From NCBI RefSeq assembly GCF_009770985.1, contig NZ_WSRW01000003.1, positions 1,132,934 to 1,196,933 on the forward strand: a stretch of 64,000 nucleotides of DNA. The letters run 5' to 3'. A model generated the notes under the pieces. That model had not been told where the DNA came from. It searched no databases and saw only the letters and a program-made list of their open reading frames with translations. The DNA comes from Mucilaginibacter lacusdianchii. Its GTDB lineage: Bacteria; Bacteroidota; Bacteroidia; Sphingobacteriales; Sphingobacteriaceae. Below are positions 1 to 9,678 of the stretch, one piece after another. Position numbers and translations under genes: made by a program. Every line of letters begins with the position of its first letter. Within the stretch, counting starts at the first letter, position 1.

Positions 1-335
1 CCGGCATCCGTTGCTACAATTATTTCACTCGCATCGTCAAAAAGGGTTTTGATAATGTCGAGCTGTTTTTTTACTGCCGGATCTTCAACAATGCCATCTT
101 TGGTTTTTACCTTTCTAATAGATAATTTAAATTTAGCTGGCAGCATGGGCAGGTTTTGTACGCTCCATCCGTAGTAACCGTATTCCTGAGGTGGGGCCAG
201 CTGCAACAGATGTCCAAACGCCCAGGTAAATGTGTATCCTTTTCCTTCAATATACCCCTCGCGCTTGGTGGTTGCGCCAAACACTTTTGCAATTTCACGT
301 GCCACCGAAGGCTTTTCTGCTATTATAACTTTCAT
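1..335 (-). CDS. topB: DNA topoisomerase III (type IA), N-terminal fragment
   Basis: The gene runs off the left edge, so only the first 111 codons are present. Translation from the ATG at 335 begins MKVIIAEKPSVAREIAKVFG, the Toprim opening of type IA topoisomerases, where the Glu of AEKPS belongs to the catalytic/metal site. The visible part ends in IIVATDAG, the start of the family's ATDxDREGE-type motif. The enzyme would relax and decatenate DNA by single-strand passage. In this family the active-site Tyr and zinc-finger tail lie further on and cannot be seen here. Assignment as TopB rather than TopA rests on the N-terminal sequence, which resembles Bacteroidota topoisomerase III. It is divergent from the phosphorylase gene and has no evident link to the sugar loci. 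Confidence 0.9.
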   Translation of the reverse strand, partial: MKVIIAEKPSVAREIAKVFGATTKREGYIEGKGYTFTWAFGHLLQLAPPQEYGYYGWSVQNLPMLPAKFKLSIRKVKTKDGIVEDPAVKKQLDIIKTLFDDASEIIVATDA

Positions 336-679
336 TACCCTACTTTAAACATTGCTGCTGGCCCCAATTTAAAGAACAACAGCTAATAGTTGTCCGAAGT
401 TTGTATTGGTATTTAGGGCAGCTAAGTTAACGGCCTAAATTGTAAACCCAAAATTCAGTAATTAACATTGGCTCACTAATCAAAACATTTATCAAGATTA
501 ACCTTGGAAGATATTACTACATGCTGAATTGTAACTTACTTAAAGTAAACATGTTAACGGTTGTATAATCAAGCATAACGTTGCCCAAATGCTTTATAAT
601 AAAACATTTTTCGCTCAATATCATTTCTCTTGAAGCTATTGATAAAATAAATTTAGACCACCCATTATTTATAAACTGC

Positions 680-2335
680 ATGATTACCCACAAAGAAATT
701 TTCAGCTACGAAATAAATCCACAATACAGCACACGCGCCGCGTATTTTTCGATGGAGTTTGCCGTTGATCAAGCTTTAAAGATTTATAGTGGTGGTTTAG
801 GTTTCTTGGCCGGCTCACACCTGAGAAGCGCGTACGAGCTAAAGCAAAATTTAATTGGCGTAGGCATGCTATGGAAATATGGCTATTATGACCAGGTACG
901 GGATACCAACGCCCTGATGAAACCGGCTTTTGTTGAAAAACAATATTCTTTTCTGCAAGACACCGGCTTGGTATTTACTGTTCCTGTACATGATTCGCCT
1001 GTGCATGTGAAGGTCTATTTGTTAAAACCGGAAACATTCGGCACGGCTCCTTTATTTTTACTAAGTACCGACATTGACGAAAATGATTTCGTTTCGCGTA
1101 CGATAACCCATCGCTTGTACGATCCTAATGAATCTACCCGCATTGCACAAAGTGTTATACTCGGCATTGGTGGTGCTATGTTACTGGACTTACTAAACAT
1201 CACGCCCGACGTGTATCATATGAACGAAGGCCATTCTGTGGCACTTAATTTTTACCTGTACTCAAAGTTCAGGAATTTGGATGAAGTGAAAAAGCGCGTG
1301 GTATTTACTACGCACACGCCAGAGATGGCCGGCAATGAAGAACACCGTTATAGTTTGCTTAAAGACATGTCGTTTTTTTACCACCTGCAAGAGCATGAAG
1401 TAAAATCACTGCTGGGCCTGGATGCCGATAATTTCAATTATACCTTAGGTGCACTTAAATTTTCCCGCAAGGCAAATGGGGTATCTAAACTACATGGTGA
1501 AGTAGCACGACAAATGTGGAGTCACAACTCAGGTGTCTGCGATATTACCTCGATAACGAATGCACAAAATAAAACATACTGGAAAGACGCCGTTTTAGAC
1601 CATGCAATTTCAACAAATGATGATAACACGATCACCAGCCGAAAAAAGGAACTCAAACGAGAACTATTTAAAACGGTCGCCGATCAGACCGGAAAATTAT
1701 TTGACGAAGATGTACTGACCATTGTTTGGGCACGGCGTTTCGCCGGTTACAAACGTGCCGATTTAATGATGTATGATTGGAACCGGTTTTTAAGTTTACT
1801 TAATAACCCCGAGTATCCAGTTCAAATAATTTGGGCAGGTAAGCCCTATCCAGAAGATTTCGGTGCTATTGGTCTTTTTAACCAGATCATCACCCGGGCC
1901 AAGCCTTTTGCCAACTGTGCCGTTTTGACCGGTTATGAGCTGGGCTTATCAGCGTTGCTTAAGCGTGGAGCTGACGTATGGCTTAATAATCCGCGCATGT
2001 ACCGTGAAGCATCGGGAACCAGCGGTATGACGGCAGCTATCAACGGCGCCATCAATTTATCTTTACCTGATGGCTGGATACCTGAGTTTATAAAAGATAA
2101 CGACAATGGTTTTATCATACAACCGGCAGGTGACGAACTATCAGCTGTAGAAAAAGACCGCCAGGAGAACCAAAATTTAATGGACACGTTGGAAAAAGTG
2201 ATAATGCCCATGTATTACCATAACCAACCTAACTGGCTAAGCATACTAAAAAAAGCAGCTACCGAAGTTGTACCTAACTTTGATGCAAGCCGTATGGCCG
2301 ACGAGTATTATAAGATTATGTATAACGCCGAATAA
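680..2335 (+). CDS. short alpha-glucan (glycogen) phosphorylase homologue, GT35-type
   Basis: This is a cytoplasmic glucan phosphorylase homologue of about 551 residues, much shorter than classical 800-residue GlgP. It carries the N-terminal YFSMEFAVDQALKIYSGGLG segment, the VYHMNEGHS block, the ARRFAGYKRADL block with its phosphate-site Lys, and the late EASGTSGM block. The family releases glucose-1-phosphate from alpha-1,4-glucan using PLP on a lysine. In GT35 proteins the residue after GTSGM (or GTGNM) is that lysine, but here the codon at 2030-2032 is ACG (Thr), so ordinary phosphorolysis is doubtful. The frame is open upstream to a TTG at 581, but the ATG at 680 starts where conserved sequence begins, so I chose it. 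No glycogen genes adjoin it. Confidence 0.8.
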   Translation: MITHKEIFSYEINPQYSTRAAYFSMEFAVDQALKIYSGGLGFLAGSHLRSAYELKQNLIGVGMLWKYGYYDQVRDTNALMKPAFVEKQYSFLQDTGLVFTVPVHDSPVHVKVYLLKPETFGTAPLFLLSTDIDENDFVSRTITHRLYDPNESTRIAQSVILGIGGAMLLDLLNITPDVYHMNEGHSVALNFYLYSKFRNLDEVKKRVVFTTHTPEMAGNEEHRYSLLKDMSFFYHLQEHEVKSLLGLDADNFNYTLGALKFSRKANGVSKLHGEVARQMWSHNSGVCDITSITNAQNKTYWKDAVLDHAISTNDDNTITSRKKELKRELFKTVADQTGKLFDEDVLTIVWARRFAGYKRADLMMYDWNRFLSLLNNPEYPVQIIWAGKPYPEDFGAIGLFNQIITRAKPFANCAVLTGYELGLSALLKRGADVWLNNPRMYREASGTSGMTAAINGAINLSLPDGWIPEFIKDNDNGFIIQPAGDELSAVEKDRQENQNLMDTLEKVIMPMYYHNQPNWLSILKKAATEVVPNFDASRMADEYYKIMYNAE

Positions 2336-2358
2336 ACTGCATGTAGCTTGAAAACACT

Positions 2359-2396
2359 TACAACCTCAACCTATAATTAATCAGGAAGAGGTTGTA
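2359..2396. terminator. possible bidirectional terminator between convergent genes
   Basis: Perfect 9-bp arms TACAACCTC (2359-2367) and GAGGTTGTA (2388-2396) are separated by 20 nt. They fill the space between the convergent phosphorylase and DUF4342 stop codons. There is no clear T-tract, so terminator function is only suggested by position. Confidence 0.35.
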
Positions 2397-2398
2397 GG

Positions 2399-2677
2399 TT
2401 AGTCTACCCGGATGATTGCGTCTGGGTCAGCAGCTTTTTCTTCATCTCTTTCAACGGTGATGGTACATTCACCAACAAGCGCTGCCATCGCGCCTACAGC
2501 AGCCAACACAGGTGCTACAAGTGCGCCAACTACGCCGAACGTTAACGGAAACGAAGCTAATTCTTTACCGGTTTTGTCGGTAATAGTAATTTTGCGAATA
2601 TTGCCTTCTTCAATCAGCTCTTTAACTTTCTTTAAAAGACTTTCGCCGTTTATCGTGAATGATTCTTTGTTTTTCAT
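2399..2677 (-). CDS. DUF4342 domain protein
   Basis: This is a 92-residue protein with the DUF4342 pattern: an amphipathic N-terminus (GESLLKKVKELIEEGNI), a short beta stretch (ITITDKTGKELASFPL), a hydrophobic segment rich in Gly/Ala/Val (VVGALVAPVLAAVGAMAALV) and a charged tail. The family's function is unknown. Members are small and often single-gene. The hydrophobic segment could be a membrane-associated helix. The open frame extends to 2746, but the ATG at 2677 (MKNKESFTINGES) matches the family start. The upstream extension would also run through the efflux-operon terminator, so I prefer 2677. Confidence 0.7.
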   Translation of the reverse strand: MKNKESFTINGESLLKKVKELIEEGNIRKITITDKTGKELASFPLTFGVVGALVAPVLAAVGAMAALVGECTITVERDEEKAADPDAIIRVD

Positions 2678-2734
2678 ACATGTTAGATGAGTATCACTCT
2701 CATCTGTTACAAAGTTTTTTCTTTTAATAAAAAA

Positions 2735-2760
2735 AGGCTTTAGCAAATATGCTAAAGCCT
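2735..2760 (-). terminator. intrinsic terminator of the efflux operon
   Basis: The arms AGGCTTTAGCA and TGCTAAAGCCT pair perfectly over 11 bp with a 4-nt loop (AATA). On the minus strand the stem is followed by a run of seven T. It lies about 40 bp after the stop of the outer membrane factor gene, so it ends the operon that starts at tetR. Confidence 0.9.
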
Positions 2761-2797
2761 GAAAATTTAACTTTAATCTAATGTAGTTGAGTTGCTC

Positions 2798-4207
2798 TTA
2801 TTTCCAACCACCACCTAACGAGCGGTAAAGATTTACAACGGCCTGTAACTGTTGTAGCCTGTCGTTTATACCATTTAGTTGTGCAGAAAGCAAAGCCTGC
2901 TCTGACGTTAACACATCCGTATAGTTAGTTGATGAGCTGTAACGAAGTAACTCTTTAGTAAAGTCAACAGACTTTTGCAATGCTTGTAACTGATTAGCGC
3001 GCGTGCCCTGTTTTTGCACGGCAGTTTCATAAGCATACAGAGCGTTAGATACTTCGCTTCCAGCCGTTAATAATGATTGCTGAAAGCTGTAATAGGCTTC
3101 TTGTTGTTGTGCCTGAGCGGTTCTTAAACGGGCTTTGTTTAATCCTCTGTTAAAAATTGGCTGCGTTAAGCCTGCCACAACATTATAAAATATAGAATTG
3201 TCAAACAGGTTTTTAATCCTCAATGAAGAAACACCACCCTGCGCTGTAATCGTTAACGATGGATAAAAGTAAGTACGGGCAAGATTGGTATTCTCAAACG
3301 CACTTCTGAATGCTAATTCGGCCTGTTGTACATCAGGTCTGTTTTTTAACAACTGCGATGGTACGCCGGTTTGCAAATTCGTGTAAGGCTGCTGTTCATC
3401 TAACGAACTACGTTTAATAGCACCCGGGGCCCGAGCTAATAAAATACTCAAGGCGTTTTCTGTTTCCCTGATACTGCGCTTCAAATCTGGAATTGTTACC
3501 TCGGCTGCATAGCGGTTAGCTTCGCTTTGCACTACGGCAGCGCCTGTTACCACGGCGCTTTCTTTAAGCGCTTTCATGGTTTCTACATCCGAAATCCTAT
3601 TCTTAAGCGTCTGTTCGGTGATAGCCAGTTGGCGGTCTAACGCCAGCAAGTTGTAGTAGTTATTAGCAATGTTGGCTACCAATTGAGTTTGCACGGCCCT
3701 TTTGGCTGCATCACTTTGTAATAAACTTGCTAACGCCGCACGTTTGGCACTGCTTAGTTTGCCCCAAACATCGGCCTCCCAGCTACTGCTCAGGAAAGCT
3801 TGATAGGTAGTGGTGATTAAATTAAACGAGCCGGCGAACTCCGGCGGAAAATTCAATCCGGCCGCCGACTGCTTAGCGCGGGTAGCTGTTGCACTACCTG
3901 ATAAGCTAGGCAAAAATGCAGCCCTGCTTTGCAACAGGTTAGATTGCGCTTCGTTGATGCGCTGTACAGCAGTTTTAAGATCCAAGTTTTCGCGGATGCC
4001 TTCTTGAATCAGGTTTTGCAATACGGTGTCGGTAAATAACTGAGAAGCCGGAATATTGGCTATTGACGTTGTATCGGTAACTGTGGTATCACGATACAAA
4101 TTATTGGTATTTACCGACGGTTGCTGATACTTTTTAGTTACACATGAAGCAAACACCGACGCTGCTGCCAGCGCCAGTATCATTTGCTTTTTATATCTGT
4201 TAGTCAT
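2798..4207 (-). CDS. RND efflux outer membrane factor lipoprotein (TolC/NodT family)
   Basis: This 469-residue protein is the exit duct of a tripartite efflux pump. The N-terminus is a lipoprotein signal (lipobox FASC, Cys at about residue 21) followed by the NodT-family opening. Two tandem outer membrane efflux repeats follow, each with long Ala/Gln/Leu-rich helices (for example near ENLDLKTAVQRINEAQSNLL and in the C-terminal half). The usual NLYRSLGGGW end is present. It is the last gene of the operon, 36 bp after the RND transporter stop and before a strong terminator. Family length is typical. The substrate cannot be told from sequence. Confidence 0.92.
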   Translation of the reverse strand: MTNRYKKQMILALAAASVFASCVTKKYQQPSVNTNNLYRDTTVTDTTSIANIPASQLFTDTVLQNLIQEGIRENLDLKTAVQRINEAQSNLLQSRAAFLPSLSGSATATRAKQSAAGLNFPPEFAGSFNLITTTYQAFLSSSWEADVWGKLSSAKRAALASLLQSDAAKRAVQTQLVANIANNYYNLLALDRQLAITEQTLKNRISDVETMKALKESAVVTGAAVVQSEANRYAAEVTIPDLKRSIRETENALSILLARAPGAIKRSSLDEQQPYTNLQTGVPSQLLKNRPDVQQAELAFRSAFENTNLARTYFYPSLTITAQGGVSSLRIKNLFDNSIFYNVVAGLTQPIFNRGLNKARLRTAQAQQQEAYYSFQQSLLTAGSEVSNALYAYETAVQKQGTRANQLQALQKSVDFTKELLRYSSSTNYTDVLTSEQALLSAQLNGINDRLQQLQAVVNLYRSLGGGWK

Positions 4208-4243
4208 TTTATATGCTTGTATAATTGCGGATAAGATTTGTAC

Positions 4244-7200
4244 TTAATCTACTGTAACGGCTTCTTCCTCTTCTACAACAACCGGCGCAGGAGTACCGCT
4301 GATGCGTTCTTGCACAGACTGAAAGATGATGAATAATACCGGGATAACGAACACGCCGAAGATGGTACCGATAAGCATACCGCCTACTGCACCTGTACCG
4401 ATAGAACGGTTACCGGCTGCACCTGCACCTGTAGCCAGCATTAATGGCACCAAGCCGAATATAAAAGCGAAAGATGTCATCAAAATTGGTCTTAACCTTG
4501 CTACGGCTCCGTCTACAGCCGCTTGTACTATGCTTTCGCCTGAACGTCTGCGTAACACCGCAAACTCTACAATTAAGATGGCATTTTTAGCCAACAAACC
4601 GATGAGCATGATTAGCGTAATTTGCAGGTAGATATTGTTTTCTACACCAAAGATTTTAGCGAACACAAAGGCGCCGGCCAAACCAATAGGTAGCGATAAC
4701 AACACAGCAAATGGCAAAATATAACTTTCGTACTGCGCACTTAACAAGAAGTAAACGAACACCAAACACAAGATGAAAATGAACATGGTTTGGCTACCGC
4801 CCGATAACTCCTCACGGGTTAAACCCGAAAACTCATAGCCAAAGCCGGCTGGTAAAGTTTGCTTGGCTACTTCCTGAATGGCTTTGATAGCATCACCCGA
4901 GCTATAACCCGGATTAGGTGCACCCGTTACAGAAATTGAGGTAAACAAGTTGAAGCGGTTGATAGACTCCGGTCCGTATACTCGTGTTAAGGTAACAAAC
5001 TCAGTAATAGGTGCCATTACACCATTATTGGTACGCACATAAATATTGTTCATACTTTCAGGCGTACCACGGAAAGCAGCATCTGCCTGGATCATTACAC
5101 GGTATTGCTTACCAAACTCATTAAAGTTAGATGCATATAAACCACCGTAGTAACCTTGCAGAGTTCCTAAAACTGAACTAACAGATATATTAGCCTGTTT
5201 ACATTTAGGCACATTTACGTCAACCTGGTACTGAGGAAAGTTAGTGTTAAAGAAGGTAGTAGCATACTGCACCTCCGGACGCTTACTTAACGCCCCCAAA
5301 AACTTACCATTAACTTGTGCAAAGTTGTTAATGTCGCCACCAGTTTTATCCTGAACTTGGAATTCGAAACCACTGCTGTTACCAAAGCCCTGTAATGCAG
5401 GCGGTACGATGAACAGGATACGAGCACCTTTAATACCGGCAGTCATTCCGAACAGTTTTCCTACCACAGAGTTTACGTCCTGCCCCTGCCCTTTACGCTG
5501 ATCCCATGGCTTCAATTTAATAAAGGTTACACCGTAAGAACCACCTGCACCACTTAATATACCCTGACCGGCTATACGGGTTACAGATTCTACTTCGGGA
5601 AGGCTTTTTATAATGCCTGAAACCTGATTTACAATTTGTGTAGTACGCTCAAGCGACGAAGCCGGAGGCAATGACACGTCGCCAATAATAAAGCCTTGGT
5701 CTTCATTTGGTACGAAACCGCTCGGCGTGGTCTTTAATAGGAACCAGAACAGCACGGCAAATACAGCAATACCTGCAACAGCTATCCACTTTTTAGCCGC
5801 CAGAAAGCTTACGGAACGTTTATACTTACCCGTCATGGCGTTAAAGCCGGTGTTGAAAGCAGTGTAAAAGCGTTGTAAGAAACTAGTGTTATGATGTTCA
5901 CCTTCTGGGTGCGGTTTTAATAACAAAGCACATAATGCCGGACTTAAAGTCAACGCGTTAACTGCTGAAATTAAAATTGAAATTGCCAGTGTTAAACCAA
6001 ATTGTTTATAAAACACACCAGTTGACCCTGTAATAAAAGACACCGGTACGAAAACCGCAGCCATTACCAGTGTGATGGAAATAATCGCACTACTAATTTC
6101 GCTCATGGCCTCTGTGGTTGCAGATTTTGCAGATTTAGCACCATGATCCAACTTGGCGTGCACGGCCTCAACCACCACAATAGCATCATCCACCACAATA
6201 CCAATGGCTAGTACCAACGCAAACAGTGTGAGCAAGTTAATTGTGAAACCAAAAACCTGCAGAAAGAAGAAAGTCCCTACAATGGCCACCGGAACGGCAA
6301 TAGCAGGAATTAATGTTGAACGGAAATCCTGTAAGAAGATGAACACAACGATAAATACCAGTACAAATGCCTCAATAAGTGTATGGATTACCTTTTCAAT
6401 AGATACATCCAAAAACTCATTGGCACTAAATATTGGCATTACCTTAATACCTGCCGGAAATGTTTTTTCAGCAGCATCGATAGTTTGCTGGCACTGCTCA
6501 ATCATCTCGTGCGCGTTTGAGCCAGCGGTTTGGAACACAGCAACAGCTATTGAAGGCAATCCGTTTGTTTCAGAATTACTTGCATAGCTAAGCGATCCTA
6601 ACTCAACCTTGGCGATATCGCGCAAGCGCAATATCTGTCCATTAATAGCTGAACGAATCACAATATTCTCAAATTCAGCAGGTGATTTTAAACGGCCTTT
6701 GTACTTTAATACGTATTCAAATGACTGGTTGTTGTTTTCGCCGATTTTACCCGGTGCAGCTTCTATATTTTGCTCAGCTAAGGCAGCATTAACATCATCA
6801 GGTATTAAACCATAAGTAGCCATTACGTCTGGCTTTAGCCATATACGCATGGAATAGTCTTGCTGACCAAATACACTTGCTTCACCTACACCATTTATAC
6901 GCTTAAGTTGCGGCAGCAGGTTGATGTTGGCAAAGTTTTGCAGAAAGGTTTGATCGTAAGACTTGTTGGTACTGGTCATGGCAAACACCATAACCATACT
7001 GCTTTGCTGTTTAGCGGTGGTTACACCTGCTTTGGTAACTTCGGCAGGCAACAAAGGCGTAGCTTTAGATACACGATTCTGCACGTTTACCGCAGCTAAA
7101 TCGGGATTGGTTCCTAATTTAAAATATACGGTAATTTTGGCGCTACCATCATTACTGGCTGTAGACGTCATGTAAGTCATGTTTTCTACACCATTAATCT

Positions 7201-7402
7201 GTTCCTCTAACGGAACAATAACGCTGTTCATCACCACATCAGCGTTAGCACCTTGATAGGCTGCAGATACCACTACAGTAGGTGGTGCAATTTCGGGGTA
7301 TTGCGATATAGGCAAAGATATTAGGCCCAGCACCCCCAGTATAACAATGATGACCGATATAACGGTAGATAATACCGGTCGTTCTATAAATTTACGTAAC
7401 AT
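4244..7402 (-). CDS. RND multidrug efflux transporter, HAE-1 (AcrB/MexF) type
   Basis: This is the inner membrane proton-driven pump of 1052 residues, the usual HAE-1 length. The N-terminal transmembrane helix is followed by the LPISQYPEIAPP motif typical of HAE-1. Two large periplasmic loops and twelve predicted helices follow. Proton-relay residues are visible: the Asp-Asp pair in VLAIGIVVDDAIVVVE (about residue 405) and the Lys in GLLAKNAILIVEFA (about residue 940). It would expel lipophilic drugs, dyes or detergents together with the adaptor and outer membrane factor on either side. The gaps to its neighbours are 36 and 63 bp, consistent with one transcript. All catalytic features look intact. 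Confidence 0.95.
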   Translation of the reverse strand: MLRKFIERPVLSTVISVIIVILGVLGLISLPISQYPEIAPPTVVVSAAYQGANADVVMNSVIVPLEEQINGVENMTYMTSTASNDGSAKITVYFKLGTNPDLAAVNVQNRVSKATPLLPAEVTKAGVTTAKQQSSMVMVFAMTSTNKSYDQTFLQNFANINLLPQLKRINGVGEASVFGQQDYSMRIWLKPDVMATYGLIPDDVNAALAEQNIEAAPGKIGENNNQSFEYVLKYKGRLKSPAEFENIVIRSAINGQILRLRDIAKVELGSLSYASNSETNGLPSIAVAVFQTAGSNAHEMIEQCQQTIDAAEKTFPAGIKVMPIFSANEFLDVSIEKVIHTLIEAFVLVFIVVFIFLQDFRSTLIPAIAVPVAIVGTFFFLQVFGFTINLLTLFALVLAIGIVVDDAIVVVEAVHAKLDHGAKSAKSATTEAMSEISSAIISITLVMAAVFVPVSFITGSTGVFYKQFGLTLAISILISAVNALTLSPALCALLLKPHPEGEHHNTSFLQRFYTAFNTGFNAMTGKYKRSVSFLAAKKWIAVAGIAVFAVLFWFLLKTTPSGFVPNEDQGFIIGDVSLPPASSLERTTQIVNQVSGIIKSLPEVESVTRIAGQGILSGAGGSYGVTFIKLKPWDQRKGQGQDVNSVVGKLFGMTAGIKGARILFIVPPALQGFGNSSGFEFQVQDKTGGDINNFAQVNGKFLGALSKRPEVQYATTFFNTNFPQYQVDVNVPKCKQANISVSSVLGTLQGYYGGLYASNFNEFGKQYRVMIQADAAFRGTPESMNNIYVRTNNGVMAPITEFVTLTRVYGPESINRFNLFTSISVTGAPNPGYSSGDAIKAIQEVAKQTLPAGFGYEFSGLTREELSGGSQTMFIFILCLVFVYFLLSAQYESYILPFAVLLSLPIGLAGAFVFAKIFGVENNIYLQITLIMLIGLLAKNAILIVEFAVLRRRSGESIVQAAVDGAVARLRPILMTSFAFIFGLVPLMLATGAGAAGNRSIGTGAVGGMLIGTIFGVFVIPVLFIIFQSVQERISGTPAPVVVEEEEAVTVD

Positions 7403-7465
7403 AATTAATTTTTATGTTGATGAATGAACTTAACTAGAAGCAAGTTCTGTATGTAACTCAAAAAG

Positions 7466-8638
7466 TTATTTTATATCCTGATACACTTTATCGTCGGCTT
7501 GAACTTCCGGTTTGATAACCGTGCCATCCTGTAAATTAGATGTACCTTCAAGCACTACTACGTCGCCTGATTTTAAACCGCCTGTTACAACAAAGTATTG
7601 TCCAGCTGCAATATCCATGGTTTGTATCTCGGTATTTTTTACTGCGCCTTTGGCATCTACTACAAAAACAAAGCGCTTGCCCTGCAATTCATAGGTGGCT
7701 TTTTGCGGAACCAGCACAGCATTTGGAATTACTTGCGGAATACGAACAGTAGCACTACCACCGCTCCTAATTAAACGCATAGGGTTTGGAAACGTAGCTC
7801 TGAAGCTTGCAGAACCTGTTTCTGTATTGATTAAACCACTTATCGTTTCCACACGGCCTTTTTCTGGGTAATTACTACCATCAGAGAGAATCAATGACAC
7901 CTGTGGCAATTTACTTAGCTTGGCTTCCAGCGTACGGCCCTCATAGCGTCTTGAAAAGTCGAGTAATTGCTTTTCGTTTAATGAGAAGTAAGCGTAAACG
8001 TTGCCTATGTTGGATACTGTTGTTAATGGCTGTGTAGTGTTGCTATTAATTAAGCTTCCCAATTTGTAAGGTATGGTGCCTACTACGCCATTAACCGGAC
8101 TAGTAACTGTTGCATATCCTAGATTGGTTTTAGCATTGGCTAAACTTGCTTTAGCCTGAGCCAATGCCGCTCTACGCGCCTGCAAGGTCAATTGAGCCGA
8201 CTCCAACTCGTAATGGCTAATAATATCCTTTTCAACCAGTGGTTTAGCTTTATTAACCTGTAGCTGGGCAGAACTTACATCAGCTTGCGCACTGGCAACA
8301 GCAGCGGCAGCTGTGTTAATATCCTGGGTATATTGTGGCGCACTTATATGAAATAGCACCTGCCCTTTTCTAACAACGCTACCTTCATCTATTAAAATGC
8401 GGTCGATATAACCGTCAATTTTTGGACGAATTTCGATGTTTTGCTGACCCTGTAACGTGGCCGGGTAATCGCTGTTTAATGTGGCATTCTGAGTGGTTAC
8501 TTTGAAAGCCGGAAAACTTTGCACTGGAGGCGGGCCGCCGGCTGCCGGTGCACCAGCTTGATTTTGATTATTGCCGCATGCCGATAAAAGCAGCATAGCC
8601 GATGTAAATCCGGCTAATAACTTGGCTGTAGAATTCAT
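7466..8638 (-). CDS. RND efflux periplasmic adaptor (membrane fusion protein)
   Basis: This adaptor lipoprotein of about 390 residues links pump and outer membrane duct. The signal peptide ends in a lipobox (LLSAC, Cys about 21), followed by a Gly/Pro/Ala-rich linker, a split biotinyl-lipoyl domain (KIDGYIDRILIDEGSVVRKGQ and the later half around SPVNGVVG), an alpha-helical hairpin rich in Ala/Gln, and beta-barrel and membrane-proximal domains to the C-terminus. The open frame begins at 8677, but the ATG at 8638 gives a compact signal peptide (MNSTAKLLAG), so it is chosen. It is first of the three pump genes and 92 bp after the TetR-type gene. Confidence 0.92.
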   Translation of the reverse strand: MNSTAKLLAGFTSAMLLLSACGNNQNQAGAPAAGGPPPVQSFPAFKVTTQNATLNSDYPATLQGQQNIEIRPKIDGYIDRILIDEGSVVRKGQVLFHISAPQYTQDINTAAAAVASAQADVSSAQLQVNKAKPLVEKDIISHYELESAQLTLQARRAALAQAKASLANAKTNLGYATVTSPVNGVVGTIPYKLGSLINSNTTQPLTTVSNIGNVYAYFSLNEKQLLDFSRRYEGRTLEAKLSKLPQVSLILSDGSNYPEKGRVETISGLINTETGSASFRATFPNPMRLIRSGGSATVRIPQVIPNAVLVPQKATYELQGKRFVFVVDAKGAVKNTEIQTMDIAAGQYFVVTGGLKSGDVVVLEGTSNLQDGTVIKPEVQADDKVYQDIK

Positions 8639-8730
8639 GAAATTATTGTTGTATAGCTTGTAAATGTAATTGTGCATGGTTGTAGATCGATTAACTCAGA
8701 TATTTAGCCTTGTGGTTAACTTAGATGATT

Positions 8731-9315
8731 TTATTGCAATATCGTTTCACATATCAGTTTCTTCCGTTCCTGTATAAGTTCATTAAAATTGTTGCTACTT
8801 AGATTGAATAACTGTTTATACAATGGGCTCATAATAAGCGGGTAAACCATCAACGAAAACAGGTTCATCATAAAATGAATAGGATTCATTTGTTTGATGT
8901 TACCTGCATCCATTTCTGCTTGTATCTGTGCCAAAAAGCTCTTTATTTTTTGCGGCTTCTTTTCATCGCATTTGTTAGCATCGTTTAGCATTTCTGTTAC
9001 CAAAAACGTTTCCTGATAAGGAAATGCAACCGCTTCCGTCAAAAATACCTCAATAAAGTTTTCAATCTTTTTATTGAATGGCAAATCAGACTCCATTACT
9101 TTATCCAACCGTGTAGATAAATCCTGCATCGCTTCTTTAAAAACCTTTTCAATTAGTATGTCTTTAGATCGGAAATAATAATTAACAAGCGTTCGGTTAA
9201 CACCCGCCGCATCGGCTATATCCTGCGTAGTTGCATGTAGCCTCCCTTCAGCAAAAAAAACTCTTTTTGCAGTGTCTTTTATAAGCTGTTCTGTACCTGT
9301 ATCTCTAGCTGCCAT
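8731..9315 (-). CDS. TetR family transcriptional regulator of the efflux operon
   Basis: This 194-residue regulator has an N-terminal TetR helix-turn-helix. The segment TTQDIADAAGVNRTLVNYYF (about residues 29-48) contains the recognition helix and the conserved YYF turn. The remainder is an all-helical ligand/dimer domain. TetR proteins usually repress adjacent pump genes until a ligand binds. It is the first gene of the co-directional pump operon, and a palindrome starts only 4 bp before its ATG (9319-9340). This suggests autorepression and control of the whole operon from one site. The inducer is unknown. Confidence 0.88.
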   Translation of the reverse strand: MAARDTGTEQLIKDTAKRVFFAEGRLHATTQDIADAAGVNRTLVNYYFRSKDILIEKVFKEAMQDLSTRLDKVMESDLPFNKKIENFIEVFLTEAVAFPYQETFLVTEMLNDANKCDEKKPQKIKSFLAQIQAEMDAGNIKQMNPIHFMMNLFSLMVYPLIMSPLYKQLFNLSSNNFNELIQERKKLICETILQ

Positions 9316-9318
9316 TAT

Positions 9319-9340
9319 TGTTTGACAAAAATGTTAAACA
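9319..9340 (-). promoter_or_regulatory. probable TetR operator
   Basis: The 9-bp arms TGTTTGACA and TGTTAAACA flank an AAAA centre; they are inverted repeats with one mismatch. The site touches the ribosome-binding region of tetR, where bound repressor would block the operon. A second longer-spaced inverted pair, TCATCAATT (9344-9352) and AATTGATGA (9376-9384), lies just upstream. Confidence 0.65.
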
Positions 9341-9678
9341 TTATCATCAATTCAAAATTTTCATGCAAATCTCCAAATTGATGACAATTTAATTAGAATA
9401 ACAGCTTACTGTTAGAAAATGTACATTTGATAGTATTAGAAAACAGGTTGGCTTGAAATTCAAGGCCATTTTATTTATTGCAGATGATATGAATATTAAG
9501 CCTTTATCCAAAGGCATACGCTTTTATTTCTATACGTTTATATTATTGAATATTGGAAAAAGCTATCTACAATTAAGTTAATGCTTCGTATAATTGGCAA
9601 ATTAAGCGATGCAATTAGCGGTAAATTACTGGCTAATCTCGCTGCCGATAATATAAAACCTATAACAACACATTATAT
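9341..9678. other. intergenic region between divergent tetR and uxuA
   Basis: About 340 bp without a supported gene. It contains a TACATTTG box (9422-9429, plus strand) that fits the Bacteroidota -7 pattern TAnnTTTG. I find no matching TTTG about 20 bp upstream, so it is only a candidate promoter for uxuA with a long leader. Confidence 0.3.

Noticed and set aside
2735..2760. Copy of the TTTAGC...GCTAAA pattern that resembles the LacI-type operator
   Set aside because: It is a GC-flanked stem followed by a T-run at an operon end, so it is a terminator; the resemblance to the operator is coincidental.
6153..6587. 144-codon frame antisense to the RND transporter
   Set aside because: Low-complexity Thr/Ser/Ile-rich translation typical of the reverse frame of a membrane protein gene.
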